Notes: a model not told the origin generated them from the letters alone. A DNA stretch of 64,000 bases from Sphagnum compactum (GCA_965153455.1 OZ234494.1:1550001-1614000), one strand, 5' to 3'. Positions 13,035 through 25,519 are shown, numbered from the stretch's first letter. Numbers and translations are program-made.

Positions 13035-13844
13035 CTAATTTATGATGGATGCTAGAAGAGGTTTTCTTTATCTAACCACTAGGTTTAGTTTACTAATTAT
13101 CAAACAATTGTTAATGTTGTCAACACATAAAATTCACTAAGGGAAGGCAATATATCAAACCTAGGCTTTTAAATTCAACCCAAACCATCCTTCAAGTTTG
13201 AGAACATCAATGTGGATATCTCTCCAAATGTTATCGTTAAAGGTTAGATCTTTGACAGTCATGATTGTGTTGCAAATTAGCACAATTTTGAAATTCGATG
13301 CAATTAATCAAATAAGAAATGGTCCAAGGTTTTGCATTGTCATAGACCCTAAGCAAGGATGGATTACCTAGGTTGACAAAAAATGACTTGATGTCTATAT
13401 AGCTAAAGTGAATATGGACTAAAAGTAATTTTTAATCCATTGTAAATTTTGTGCCAACTTGAAGCATCTAATACAAGGATATGAACATATATAGGCAAGG
13501 AGAATGTTTAGAGTAATTATTGATGAAACATGAAGGAAAAAAACTAAGAGAATAGGGGATCATGGGCATTGCCATTTGCATTTGTTGCATCCACTACATC
13601 AGCAAACTAACCCATACATTAATAAGAAAGGTTTTACATTATACATTTAAATAATTGAGAGGGTAGGAGGCCCCAAGCATGGATTGTGAAGCAAGTTGGA
13701 GTTCAAAATAAATTTATATGCCTTAGAAAGGAATATCATTGTTCTTTTGAGGCCCAACTCCAATAAGAAGATTAAGAAATGACTAAAGTGTTTAAAGATA
13801 TTGCAAAAGATGCACAAAGAAAGATTAATGAGGATGTTTAATAG

Positions 13845-15110
13845 ATAGTGTCAACTCCCCAATTCACCTTGCAACCTACAATTGAAGTTGAGCACCTAAC
13901 TTTTGCCCTAGGTGAAGACCCAATCACATTTCAACCATCCCAAGTTGTTGAAAAATTAGAAAAAACCGTCAAATGCAACTCACAAGCCTCTCAACCAATT
14001 ACTATGGTCTAGTCTCCTAAGAAGTTAGGAGGGGTAAAAAGGAGAGTTGTGGAAATGGATGCAAACAAAGGCCCTAAAGGGATGGACAATGGAAAGAACC
14101 ATAAAACTTAACTTCTTAGGTACAACCAAGGAAACAATTCAATTCCTAATGGATCCGAACCCCTTATGAACATGAAGGACATATAATTGATGTCACTAAT
14201 CCCTATGCACAACCATCAACCATGTAGGTGAGAATTCAACAATAAAAGGAATTTCAAGGTTCAAAATGCACCCAACTAGAGGCAATGGAAAATAAAAGAC
14301 ATAATTAGAACCTCAACTCCAATTTCAACTAGTCAACACAATGTTTAAAGATCAAGTGGTGGGTCAACAAGAAGACCAACAAAAAGATGTAGCAAAAAAA
14401 CTAAAATATGAGGAAGAAGGATATGCCTTTGTGGATAATTGACAATCCCAATCATCAAAAAATTTCACTAGTAAATAACTAGATAGTAACACCAAATGCC
14501 ACTTATCAAATCAATTAACAAAAGGACTTGAATGGGAGGAGATATAATATGGGTCTAGAAATTGAAAAGATATTAAAGGGTAGTAGGTTACACTAACAAA
14601 CACCCATCTTCATTTCTCCTCAAATAAAGAAAATAACATCAAATCTATGAAAGTAACAATCAAAGGGAATAGACCTTAGGTATTCCTCATTAACAAGGAA
14701 GTGTATAATTATTAATCCTTTTATGACATGTCGGGCTTTAGCAATAATAATAAAAGAACATAAGGAAAGGCTTGTACCAACAAATCAAATCAAAATCATA
14801 ATGATGCATCATGCAACTAAACTTGTTATCATATATTGTTTAGGGTTTTAACCTTTAACAAGCAGGCTTTCAAGTTAAGGAACTATTTTAATGGCGTCAG
14901 GCCAAGAGTAAATGCAATATTCATAAACTAAGGGGGTTTAAGGTTGAGAGACTCCAAGAATAAACATTCAACATCTTGCGTAATGTTAAATCGCAAAGGC
15001 CACCCCAAGTTACTCTAATAATGGAAAAGAACAAGGGGTAAAGCGAAGTGGTATATGCATTCTACTTATAAGAGATGGACACCTTTGGTAAACCACACAC
15101 CTAATGAAGT
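13845..15110 (+). pseudogene. Degenerate LINE ORF1-like and endonuclease N-terminal pieces (probable)
   Basis: An open stretch without ATG (13845-14012) reads TPQFTLQPTIEVEHLTFALG. Further Lys/Asn-rich open pieces follow to about 14460 (for example KLKYEEEGYAFVDN), resembling a decayed ORF1. From 14869 a frame reads LRNYFNGVRPRVNAIFIN, followed by LRLRDSK and, near 15040, a GGICILL-like string. This is the order seen at the start of LINE endonucleases (..l..l.P.v..lQE..L.., then GG..ill). Many stops are present. The match is by pattern, not alignment. Confidence 0.35.
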
Positions 15111-18040
15111 GAAAAAAAGATCTGCATTTTAAGAACGTTTGAAGTTAACCCTATTTGCCAATTGTAAATGGGTAATGGTAAGAGAATTTAATATGATAGA
15201 AACAAATGTGAATAGATCTTCATTATCCAAAAGGACGATCTCTAAATTATAAAAAAATAATTTTGGGGCAAATTTTAAGTCATTTTGAATATTGAAAAAA
15301 TGTAAGGACAATTGAAAGTCTTAGATAATCCTAAAACAATCGAAAGTAAGGAACTAAAAGAATGATGATGAAACTTGACATACTAGTATACATCTTGATT
15401 GCCTCAAATGTAGGACCTATGTTGAAGAACCCCATATACACAATAAAGGGGGATGACATTTGGGTGAAAGCACATTAGGGGGGGCCAAAAATGTTGTCAC
15501 ATTATACTATTTTCCAAGGGTGTCCATGTTTGAACTTTGACCATGGTAATATTAAAGCATATTTTTTCAATGTTTTTGCATAATATGATAGATTATAACA
15601 CAAATAATTCAATTGCAAAGTTTTTTTTTTCCAACTTATATTGTACAATTACAAAGTATTTTTGTGGCAGAAAAAATGTACATCACTATGTACTAAAAAA
15701 TGAAAATATATTTTAAAAAGGATTGAAATGATTTATAGTCTTTATGAAATTTGTAATTTCTATTAAACATCGTGATTCCATATGATTAGAATAAGTTTGT
15801 GAACCATGTGAAGAGTTTGATAATTATCATATCACAAATGGGTGTTTTTGGGGGTGATGACCATAAGTATGTGATAAATTAACATTTTGACAAACCATCA
15901 CTTTCAAATGGAAGATGACAAGATATGTGACGTGGGTCATTTTTAAAATTTTCATTTCAAACATCTTTTGGTCAACTAATTCAAACCCAAACCTAATGCA
16001 ATCCAAAAACAAAAAACATGTTTTATTATATTGTACATAACATAAATATAATCATTATTCCTTGAATTTAAGCTTTTAAAGTTTATTTTTTTCAATAACA
16101 TTAAATATCATTAACTTTGTGAAAATCAAAATATCAAACCCAAATACCAAAAGTGAAACCCAAAATTAAATGCAATATGTTTTGCAGAAATATACTTTAC
16201 ATACATGTCATGAAAATGCCCAAAGTGGCCCCCCCCCCATAATGTGCTTTCATCCATTTGTTCAAACCATCATCCGATCACTTGTGAAATAAATGTGTGA
16301 CCCAATCTCCATCAAAACATACTAAAAGATGAATATTAGGTATTTTGAATAAACAATTAAATGTATTCAAAACATTTGGGTATCAAATCCCATTGAGAGA
16401 TTTTTTTTTAAGTCAAGTCCAATCACAATAAAAAGAATTAGTTAGATTAAGTATTAAGTCTTTTATAAGGATTGCATTTGACATGTGGCATTCATGTATT
16501 GATTTAAAATACCATTGTGATAATTTTTCAAGTAATTTTTTGAACTGAATATCAATGTTGAAATCACATATGACCCATTATTTAATAAACATATGAAAAT
16601 TTTGCATCAAAATTTATGTTACAATCAAACTTACAACTTTGATTTTAACCATGATGACAAATTTTGAACTATATTAGTCATTAAAAACATTTGAACATCA
16701 AAACCCAATATGAAATCACTACATAAAATTCAAAAGGATTTTTTAATGGTTCAAAACACGTGGCTTTAATATATGAAGTATATTAAAACTTATAACAAAT
16801 TTGAAAAAAATTGGGGAAATTTTTAAATAAAAAACACATCCAAATTTCCACTATGTTGAAAAGGCTTATTCAACAAGTGTTTATTATATGAAAAAACTAA
16901 TTCCAAAAAAATAAGATGATTCCAAATTCATGGGATTTCAATTTTGTCAATTAACAAACAAAATCGCAAAAGATGAACAAAGAACTCATTAAATAAAATT
17001 AATGCGTCCAAGCATGGTGAAGTAGACTGTAAAAGTTCCTTGCAACATAAATGAAAAAAAGCCATCAAGTAGGCTTTCATATATTGAACTTAAGAATATT
17101 ATTTAGTTCAATGATTAATATGAACATTTTTGTCAATTTTGTTAAAATTTTAAATAAAAATTACATGTTAAAATAAGTTTAAGTAGATTCATGGAAATTC
17201 AAGTAAACTCATAATCTATTTTATAGCCTTTAAGTAGGTTGTAAATATATGAATTTTTAATTTTTTAATTTTTCAATTAATGGGGTCTTAAAATGTATTT
17301 GTGGGTTTTCATCTTTTTCACATTTTCATCAAAATATATTTAGTTTGTAGGGTGGAAAAAGTCAAGCTTAAAATGATCACAAGACAGCATAGGTGGGTTA
17401 GAATGATCTTGGTAAAAAAGGGTCCTAAGAAATCAACTTTTTATCTTTTCTATGGGACGTTGGCAGACTTAACATTTGATGCCCATGTGACTACAAAGCA
17501 TGGGCATAGGTCACCACATTGACATGCTTAAGCATCCCCCAACAATGAAGGGAGGACTATGAAGCCTCTAGGTCTACATCATTGCATCGTCAACAAAAAA
17601 ATATCAAAAAAATATAAATAATTTCCTTCCTTTTGGGCTTTCTTGAGTTTTATGGTCCATTTGAACATAGAGAAATGAATTCATTTTTCAGCAATGGAGA
17701 TGTGATGACTATAGACCATGGAAGATGATTTGGGAAGGCATTATTGCTTATGATAAAATAAAATGGGTCAAAACTTGTCAATTTATTGAAAGAATGCCTT
17801 TTTGTGGTTGGTGGATATGTTGAACAATTTGACAAAATGTGATGCCCCCATTTTTATTCTACAAATGGCCAAAAGATTAAATGGAGTTATCAAATACTTG
17901 GGATTATTAAGTTTAGGGGTTAATCTTTAACAAATTTGTGGTTTTTGCTTGGGGTGGGTCTCCTTTTGAGATTGCAATATTTTTAATTTTTTTTGCAATG
18001 AACTTGTTCATTTGTGTTTTAAAAAAAGTCATTAGAGGGT
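15111..18040. other. AT-rich intergenic spacer
   Basis: No gene, RNA gene or clear repeat boundary is seen. There are poly-C and poly-T runs (for example 16231-16239). Open frames of 60-75 codons carry no recognisable motif. Confidence 0.55.
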
Positions 18041-18091
18041 GTCGTGACGTGTAGTGTCGTGAGGTACGGTGTTGTAAGGGTGTAAATCCAT
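18041..18091. repeat. 51-bp repeat R, left copy
   Basis: It starts GTCGTGACGTGTAGTGTCGT and ends AAGGGTGTAAATCCAT. It matches 18479-18529 in direct orientation with four mismatches. The unit itself contains repeated GTCGTGA strings. Together with the right copy it brackets the left LTR. Confidence 0.85.
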
Positions 18092-18141
18092 AGACATATA
18101 TATAATGCACAAGAAGAGGCTGAGATGAAATTATCATGTAT

Positions 18142-18475
18142 ATTAAATTGAAAAGAAGGAAAAAAAAACATAGTGTATGTAAATGATGGTCGTGTAATAG
18201 CCGCCGTGAGCATCTAGAAATCCAGTCTAACTATGGAGGAAACTTTCCCTAACAAAAGAATTCCAGAAAAACTAACAAGAGAAGGGAAGAGCTTGGCCTT
18301 TTATACAGCCGTCAACAAGCTAAAACCCTAAACAAGCCATAACCCTCAAACACCTAATAGTGCACAATAACCTAAGAACGTACATTAACCCTAAGAGCGT
18401 ACATTAACCTTAAAAGCATGATTGGCATGCCCATAACCGGCCATCATGTATGAGGCCATGCATACGGGCATGACA
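18142..18475 (-). repeat. Left LTR of a Ty3/gypsy element (3' LTR in element orientation)
   Basis: About 330 bp matches 22505-22836 in direct orientation. Shared landmarks are GAGCATCTAGAAATCCAGTCT, AACAAGAGAAGGGAA, ACTTGGCCTTTTATA-like text, CAAGCCATAACCCTCAAACA and GCATACGGGCATGACA. In the minus (element) direction it begins TGTCATGCCC. The other end is less certain: CA ends could be set at 18174 or 18149, while similarity runs to 18142. The visible divergence between the two LTRs suggests an old insertion. Clear target duplications were not found. Confidence 0.8.
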
Positions 18476-18478
18476 ACG

Positions 18479-18529
18479 GTCGTGACATGTAGTGTCGTGA
18501 CGTACGTTGTCGTAAGGGTGTAAATCCAT
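18479..18529. repeat. 51-bp repeat R, right copy
   Basis: This copy is direct, differs at four positions from 18041-18091, and lies three bases inside the left LTR. On the minus strand it cuts off the reverse transcriptase frame right after MCGDY. Confidence 0.85.
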
Positions 18530-18690
18530 AATCCCCACACATCCTTTTTTCAGTCCATAATCCAGCTGAATCTTTCTTTGCTGGCATTACTGTAATGATT
18601 GCAAAATCAAAACTTGATGGCTGAATGAGACCAGCCTCATGGAGCTCTTTGCATCTTTCATCTACCAGTTCCCACTCATGTTTGCTCAAC
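18526..18690 (-). pseudogene. Reverse transcriptase N-terminal fragment (Ty3/gypsy)
   Basis: The frame reads HEWELVDERCKELHEAGLIQ, then a VMPAKKDSAG segment and EKRMCGDY. These match the start of a Ty3/gypsy reverse transcriptase: the helix before the fingers, then the VxKKDG-like and CxDYRxLN motifs. The frame then runs into repeat R, so the palm with its catalytic Asp pair is lost. This is a truncated, non-functional remnant. Confidence 0.8.
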
Positions 18691-19079
18691 TATGCCTCCT
18701 CCGATAGATGGGTGTTTCATCTGTAAGGTCTATAGAGAATTGCATGGTGTGTGCTTCCTTGAGCATACAATGGTGAGCCATAGGACTATGGTTCCCATGT
18801 AAATCAAGGGGTATGTATCCAAGGTGGTGGCCATCAGTCTCCCAATCCATTCAATAGTACGCATGCTCGAACCAATTGTCAATTGTGAAACTTGGTGGGA
18901 ACACGGCCTCTTACCCAATGAGCACATCATAACTAGTGGCATTGGTGATTAAACATCTAACCAGTAGGCAAAGCTCCTAATCTGTACCTTCATTAAAGTT
19001 AAGTGTAATCAAATCCAAGTCCCTCCTCTACGTTCCCACTAACGATGCGGATTTGCCACATAGATTTTCATAGTTCGGA

Positions 19080-19190
19080 GTTGAGCATGCCCATCTTCTT
19101 GGCAAATTGAACTTCAAGAATCACTGGTTGGGCACCTGTATCAAGAAGTACCACTCTGGGTGTATGTCCTCCCACCTAGATTGTTATCTC
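19080..19190 (-). pseudogene. Retroviral-type aspartic protease remnant
   Basis: The minus strand reads GGHTPRVVLLDTGAQPVIL. VLLDTGA is the active-site motif (Asp-Thr-Gly) of retroelement proteases, which cut the Gag-Pol polyprotein. It lies between the zinc knuckle and the RT fragment, as expected. Surrounding frames are interrupted. Confidence 0.75.
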
Positions 19191-20354
19191 AGTATTGTCG
19201 ACAATGGTAACTCTGGTGGCGATGGAAATTCTCTCACTAGGCACCACCTTTGGAAATGAGTGAAAGACATTGTGGAGAGAATGGCTATCCACAACGCCTT
19301 TGCTAAGTAACAATTCTACAAGTGAGGTGTTCTTAGCTTCCTTTTGACATGTGAATGTAGAATCAGAGGTAGGAGAGCCCACTAGTTTAGCCATGTTAAA
19401 ACTAGTGACCAGATTACGAACACCATCTACAACACTTGAGCTAATCGAATGTCTCTCTAAGGTGTTGGATGGGACCCTTATAGCATGTGGATAAAAGATT
19501 GGTAGAGGACCTGATGTAGTGTTCAGGGTATCCTTTAGTACTACAATTATGTCCCTGGTGCTTAGCTTCAAATCTTGAAAACTAAACAACGGTGTACTCA
19601 CAAGCTATAGCGCCACTTTACGCATTTGAAGTAGGCACTCCATAAACTGATTAGTGGAAAATTATGTGTTTTCCTTATGTACATGTACTTTTGGGACACG
19701 AGAATTTGATGCCCTAGCAGCTTGTGGTGTAGTTGTCTCCTCCCCCTTCGCCAACAAGGTGCGTTCTTCTTACGTGTTAAAAGGACGAAAAGATTGTGGC
19801 ATGACTGCTCGAGCTCTTCTAGCCCTGGTAATAGAACTTGAACTAGATGTGAGTCCATTAGTCTGAATTACCTGCCTAGTGGTAGAAACTCTGGGTGCCA
19901 CACAAGCCTTTTGTGCCGCGAAGTAAGAAGGGTAAAAAGAAGTGGCAAATTCTGGTGGGAGACTAAAATTATGTGCACTGGAAAAAACATACTTTCCAAC
20001 CATGGCATCGTGTGAGAGGCCATAAAATGACCTAGGAGGTCACTCCCATGATCCTGAACCTTGTACAAGTTGGGCATGACTAGCTGATTTGGAAGACTTG
20101 CTTTTTAGATTAGCAAGTTGGGCCTTCAATGATTCGAGTTCATTTTACAGAGTTTAAACTTGCGCGGCATGGGCTTGAAGCACCTCCCTCTTGTCAGCAT
20201 TGTGATCCTTTTTCTTAGCATTCTTACTCAAATTACCCTTGGTGGGGAAAGCTTGAGTGGCAGGCTGAGGTGCCTTGGCTTTTGGTTAAGGGGCAGCAGA
20301 AGATGTTGGCAGATTCTGCCATGGTAATCAAAGTTGCTTCCATTCCGGGAACTT

Positions 20355-20410
20355 GGCAAAACAAACAGCTTTCTGATGTCCCTCTTTCCCACAATAATCA
20401 CAAAAGAGAT
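20355..20410 (-). pseudogene. Gag CCHC zinc knuckle
   Basis: The minus strand reads CDYCGKEGHQKAVC, a perfect CX2CX4HX4C nucleocapsid knuckle that binds element RNA. It lies in the same order as in intact Ty3/gypsy Gag, upstream of the protease. Confidence 0.85.
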
Positions 20411-20988
20411 CCTTGGAAGGATTATTGCACTCACTAACTTTGTGGGTACGATTGCCATAGTAGTTGTAAGAAAGTAGGATGGGTGCAACCGAGTGCATCG
20501 CTTTAGCCTTTGAAGAAGAATGTGATGATTTGGTTGGCGCAGCTGGTGTAGGCTAAGGCCTTGAATGTGATGGAAGCCTCATAGTACTGGCCTCATAGTG
20601 TGCATGAACCAATTCCAACTTTTCAGAAATGTTGTACACATCCAACAAAGTGTACAAGTTTCCAAATTCTGCAAAAAACCCATTGTAAACAACCTGCACA
20701 TGGAGTGTCAAAGTACCTTCCAACGAACAAAGATACTGATGGGCAGCTTCAGGTCTGTGATGCTATAAATATCCTTTTTAAGCTTGAGAAGCATCATGTA
20801 GAGAATCTTGAAGGTTTCATCTTTTTGTCGAGAGAAGGTGGCGAGCTGTAGAATTTTTTCAGAACTCTTGACTAGAAATTTCAACTCAAAAAATCGAAAG
20901 AATTCCCCCACTGGATTAGCAAAAGCTGGTGCATCGATGGTGGGAGGATTGTTTGCGATAGCAACGATGAGTTATTGAAGATAAAGGT

Positions 20989-21669
20989 TTATTGAAGTAG
21001 GTATCGGATTTGGATTATTGGGCACAGTCCCATGATGTGCAATGGCAACTTGCAATGCATCTTGAAAGGCGGTGGTGATGGCTGTGGCATAAGCTGGATT
21101 GGGAATCTGGGTGACGCCCAAAATCCTTGGAGAATGTGCTCGTAGACATCTAATGCTTCAAACTGCACATAAAGGGCCAATTGTTTGAATGCGAATGCCT
21201 CGGTGTAATTAGCGCCATACTTGAGCTCCAATTCACAAACCACAATTGAGAAAGTTGCCTTGAATGCCCTCAAAGAAATGGTACCTGGCCTTCCGCTGAA
21301 CTTCTCAATTCTCCCAGAGGAATTGCTGACCTCCATGGTGTATATGGGTGTAGAGGTCACGGGTTACAGTGGAATATACAGTGATGGTGTGAAAGCTGGT
21401 GTGACAACATGCGTACCCCACTAATTAACCCCTCCAAATGGACTTTGATGTACCGTTCATGTAGTATAACCTAAACTTGAATTCTTGATAGGAGTTGTAC
21501 TAGATGATAGTGGCGCTGTAGATGTTTGATGGTACCATCGTGAGCTCAAAGAAATCAGCTCAAGTAATTGTGTGTTATTTTGTAGCTGATACCTTGGTTC
21601 TGGCTGAGTGGTAATGCTCTCATCATCCGAGGACATGGTGTTGTCCCATGCCCCAAAATTTTGTAGCAA
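20989..21669 (-). pseudogene. Gag polyprotein, decayed
   Basis: Open frames at 21457-21669 and 20989-21360 together make a Gag-like protein. The first has an acidic start, MSSDDESITT; the second has a capsid-like stretch, IEKFSGRPGTISLRAFKATF, with YTEAFAFKQLALYVQFEALD after it. This resembles the retrotransposon Gag family, in which a 'F.G....W...F' segment is followed by helices. A stop and frame change between the pieces show it is broken. Confidence 0.65.
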
Positions 21670-21721
21670 TACAAAGCACTAGCTACGAAGTTCTAACACA
21701 ACATATGGTTTAAAAAATATG

Positions 21722-21965
21722 GTGCGTCGACGGGGATGAATGGCGATGGATGGACGTCTATGGACGAAATCGAACGGACGGACGTTGGACGGAATAGCAA
21801 TGGAAGTCGGACGGAATGGCAATGGGCGTCAGACAGAACAATGACAGACGTTAGATGGAATGGCGACGAACGTTAGACGAAATAGCGACGAAAGTCGAAC
21901 GAAACGACGACAGACGTCGAACAGAACGGAATGGACGAAATGGAACGAAATGAAACGGATTGCGA
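21722..21965. repeat. Degenerate GACG/GAAYG minisatellite in the element leader
   Basis: About 240 bp is made of irregular short units such as GGACGGA, ATGGCGA, GACGTTGGACGG and ACGAAATGGA. It is strongly purine-rich on the plus strand and dense in CG, unlike its surroundings. It lies between the 5' LTR and gag. Confidence 0.75.
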
Positions 21966-22504
21966 CTTCCATTCCGGTGACTGCAGCGGCGTTGCAGAGC
22001 GATCCACATCCACGAGCTCTGTAGTGATGGCGTGCAGAAAAGAAGAGAGATTTTTTTATTTATTCTCTTTTTCGTTTCTTCAACGGATCTTGTAGCTTGT
22101 TCCTTTGATTATTCATGCAAAGAGCCGATAGAAATGGAACTAAAGCAACAAACAAGTTAAAGCATAAAAGAAGAAGAGGAGGAATTAATCTAGATGTAGA
22201 TCAATGCGTAGATGTTTGGCAGGTACTAAATAGGCATGAGTGAGATCGGAAGCTTAGGCTTGCAAAAGCTTGCAGTAGCAACCGCCGTGGGTTTTTCCGG
22301 TGTCCCTTCTCCCTCGCTGACGTTGTTACTAGTTATGGTTGTTGTTGTTCTTGTTGTAGCTGCAGTACAAGAGTAGAAAAATAAAAAGAAGTAATAGTAA
22401 TTCAAAAACACAAGAAACCAGCAAACAAAAGAAACCCAAGAAACTCAAAGTTAGGAAAAATTTGTCGCTTTCAACATTAAGTGACAGAGAGCAGTTTTTC
22501 TAGA

Positions 22505-22836
22505 ATTAAATTGAAAACAAAGAAAGAAAACGTAGTGTATGTAAACGGTGGCTGTGTAATAGCCACCGTGAGCATCTAGAAATCCAGTCTACTATGGAGG
22601 AAACTCTCCTTGATAAAGGAATTTTAGAAAAACTAACAAGAGAAGGGAAAAACTTGGCCTTTTATATAACCGTCAACAAGCTGAAACCCTAAACAAGCCA
22701 TAACCCTCAAACACCTAATAATGCACAGTAACTTAAATACGTACATTAACCCTAAGAACGTACATTAACCCTAAAGGCATGATTGACATGCCCATAACCA
22801 ACCGTCATGTATGAGGCCATGCATACGGGCATGACA
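22505..22836 (-). repeat. Right LTR of the Ty3/gypsy element (5' LTR in element orientation)
   Basis: It is the direct-repeat partner of 18142-18475, with the same right end (GCATACGGGCATGACA). It starts TGTCATGCCC on the minus strand. The LTR should carry the element's promoter; no TATA box is assigned with confidence. Confidence 0.8.
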
Positions 22837-25227
22837 AGGGGTTGAACAATGATGCTTGGAGTTGTATTGTGACTTGATGGAACACATGCAACTTGACATT
22901 GGGATGATATAAATGGATTTTTTGAATATACAATATAGATGGGAAGGAAGTTGGTCAAGGCAGATTGGGTAGAAATTAGCCTAACCCAATTTTGTTATGA
23001 AGATGACCATTTCTTGGGATTGTTGTTAGTGGGGAGGGGGGAAGAGATCATGGTCTAAAAGGGTTAGAATAAAGTTCTAACTATTTTAGACTCAAAGGAA
23101 TGGTCACTATGATAGGATGGGGGGAAGTGGGTTAGTTAGCCAAAAAAGGATAAAGGTCACTTTATCCTACCTTGGATTGGTTGACTTATTGGGTAAGGGG
23201 GGGTAAGTTGGAGAACATCAATTCCCAAAAATTCTTTTTAGGTCTAGATTAAAGGGTTAGGTCATTATAGTGGGTTGAGGCTTCCTGGTTAGCTCCTCCT
23301 TGTTGACTTTTCATTTGGATGTGAAAATGTTGAAATATTAATGAGCTTGAGGCGGAAATAGGGGCATGATGTGAAGACTTGGGAAGGGCTTGGGGGGAAT
23401 TGAATAGATCATTAACAAGCAAGTGGGAGGTGGCTATTCACTCATGAAGAATGAAACCTTCAGGGCAAACTCAAAGGAATGTACATGAGAAAAGGATCTG
23501 GAGGCATTGGTGGGCGGTAAAGGAGGTGGTGGTGGTGGTGGTGGTTGTTCAAGGATTGTTTTCAATGATAAAGGCCATTAAAGGTAAAATGGGAGGATAT
23601 GAATAATGAGCAAGGGGGTACAAAAGGGAAGTCAGATGCTTTGTAAGGGGTAGAGGTTGTTTTAGGGTTCTAAAAGGATTACACTAAGTTGGGAGTTGAG
23701 AAGGGGAAGTTGTGATGGGGTTGCAAGGTTTTTCTTTGGCATTCTTAGAGTTTATCTGATGCTGCAATCAAGGGGGAGGGTTGTTGGTGATAGGATGGTT
23801 AAAAAAGATATTAAAAAAAGATTAAGAAAGACCTCATGTATCTCGTTTGACCATAAGGAATTTTAACAATTTATCAACGTGAAGAAATTGAACATCTCAA
23901 TTTTGAAATGTGGCATTGTAGTTTTGATAAATGAAAAATATAAATAATTATAATGTATGTAGGTTTTCAATTCAAATATAGGTTGTTGTTTAGTAAAGCA
24001 AGGAAAAGAGGGGTCAAAAAGGTAGGAGGTGAAAAGAAAGCAAGAAGATGTGACAAGGTTAATGTTGGTTGACTAGGGTCAACTTGATAGTTGGAAATGA
24101 ACAGTAACAATGGAACACAAAACTAACTTTGTAGATCACCCTTGCTCGTAGTGATGGATTGGGATTAAGTAAAGGTTGGTGTAATTCCCGAGGGGGGGGG
24201 ACATTAGTATAAAATATGTGAGTAAAAATATAAGATGCAATATATTGGTTGTTGAGTAAAATTATAAGTTAATTAGTTAAAAAATAGGGTACATTTTCTT
24301 CAAATAATCAATTTAATTATAATATAAGGCATGTAATAATTTGAAATAATGAGTAATAATTAATATAAAGTGGCTTTAGTATGTATATATTAGAAAATTA
24401 GATTATAATAGGGTGATAAAAATAGGTTGGACAATTATCTAATACCCCTTAAAAATGGTCATTTACGCACGTAAATCCCAAACTTTACATTAAATGTCCC
24501 CCAGGGTGTAATTGTGTTGTCTTACTTGTTGTCCAAAGAATGACAATAAAAGTTGCAAGTAGAAGGTGAAAGAGAGGTAGGGATAAGCAAACGGTGAACA
24601 ATTTTAAGTAAACCCCTTAATCGTTCATTGTAACCACCCTTGTAAACTAAGGTAGTGTAGACCAAGTGTACCTAAAGTGAAGGGTGAGATTTCAAGGAAT
24701 TTCAGTTTGTAACACTATCTTGAATGTTCTCCAAAGAAAGAAGAATGACCCAAGTCTAAGATATTTAGCGCCCTAATTTGATTTTCCTTGCACAGTATGA
24801 TGCAAAAAATTCCCAAGGAAAACATTGCTCACCACTTTTTCACATAAAATGGAAATAAATATGAAACATGATTGTCCCTTGGGTGAACCAGCACTTACAC
24901 TGGTACCATGGTAAATACTAAAAACTGTTAATGATTTTGTGTTGCTTCTAAAAGTTATTATTATCTGGCACATATGTCAAAGCATGTTCAAATTTAACAA
25001 TTCCCAAGTTGAATATAGCTTTGAAGAGGCCTCACTCAAGCAGGTGAAGGTACCTGTGTGGGTGCTGGTTCACTAGACAGCCCAAGATTTACATGGTCTA
25101 GAGTGAATACAAGTTTGTCAAATGGGTAGTATTTAATAAGGTCTGCTCTATACTAGGAGTCAGGGCCGATGTTCCACCCAAATCAAGCATTCCTATTGGT
25201 GCAAAAGTTAAAATCAGCCCCAAGGGC
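22837..25227. other. AT-rich intergenic spacer with G-rich plus strand
   Basis: No gene is recognisable. The plus strand at 22980-23800 is unusually rich in G (many AGGGGG, GGTGG and TTGGG strings), including a (GGT)n microsatellite at 23524-23545. No open frame of note. Confidence 0.55.
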
Positions 25228-25519
25228 TTTTACACTAGGAGCCAAGGCTAAAATAGAAAAAATTCTTTTCAATCTGCCCCAAGTTACTAATAAATGCTGA
25301 ACTTTATGGCCTTTTATTGGCTCCAAAGCTGAAAAATGCATACCATGGAATTTGGGAAGCCAAGTTGCAACCCTTGGGCCAATGTTCCAGCATTTAGTAA
25401 TATCCTGACGTCAATGTTGTAACATTTATTAGTAACTTGGGGCCAAACAACAAGCCAAAAATGCTCAAAATTGGCCGGCCCCAAGTTTTTTTGGCCCCCC
25501 CACTCCTCCTAGTGTAAAG
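25228..25519. repeat. Foldback element
   Basis: The outer arms TTTACACTAGGAG (25229-25241) and CTCCTAGTGTAAA (25506-25518) pair. An inner arm, CCCCAAGTTACTAATAAATG (25277-25296), pairs perfectly with 25423-25442. The remaining arm sequence pairs only partly. The element is about 290 bp and has no coding capacity. Confidence 0.7.

Larger units (their letters stand above)
18142..22836 (-). mobile_element. Ty3/gypsy LTR retrotransposon, internally deleted and decayed
   Basis: The element reads leftward from the LTR at 22505-22836 to the LTR at 18142-18475. Between them, in order, are a leader of about 850 bp with a GACG-rich minisatellite, gag, a CCHC zinc knuckle, an aspartic protease and the first part of reverse transcriptase. 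RNase H and integrase are absent. Gag-PR-RT order is shared with other retroelements, but the RT start (VMPAKKDSAG..EKRMCGDY) is typical of Ty3/gypsy. Frames are broken by stops and shifts, so it cannot move on its own. No convincing primer-binding site or polypurine tract was found next to the LTRs. Confidence 0.8.
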
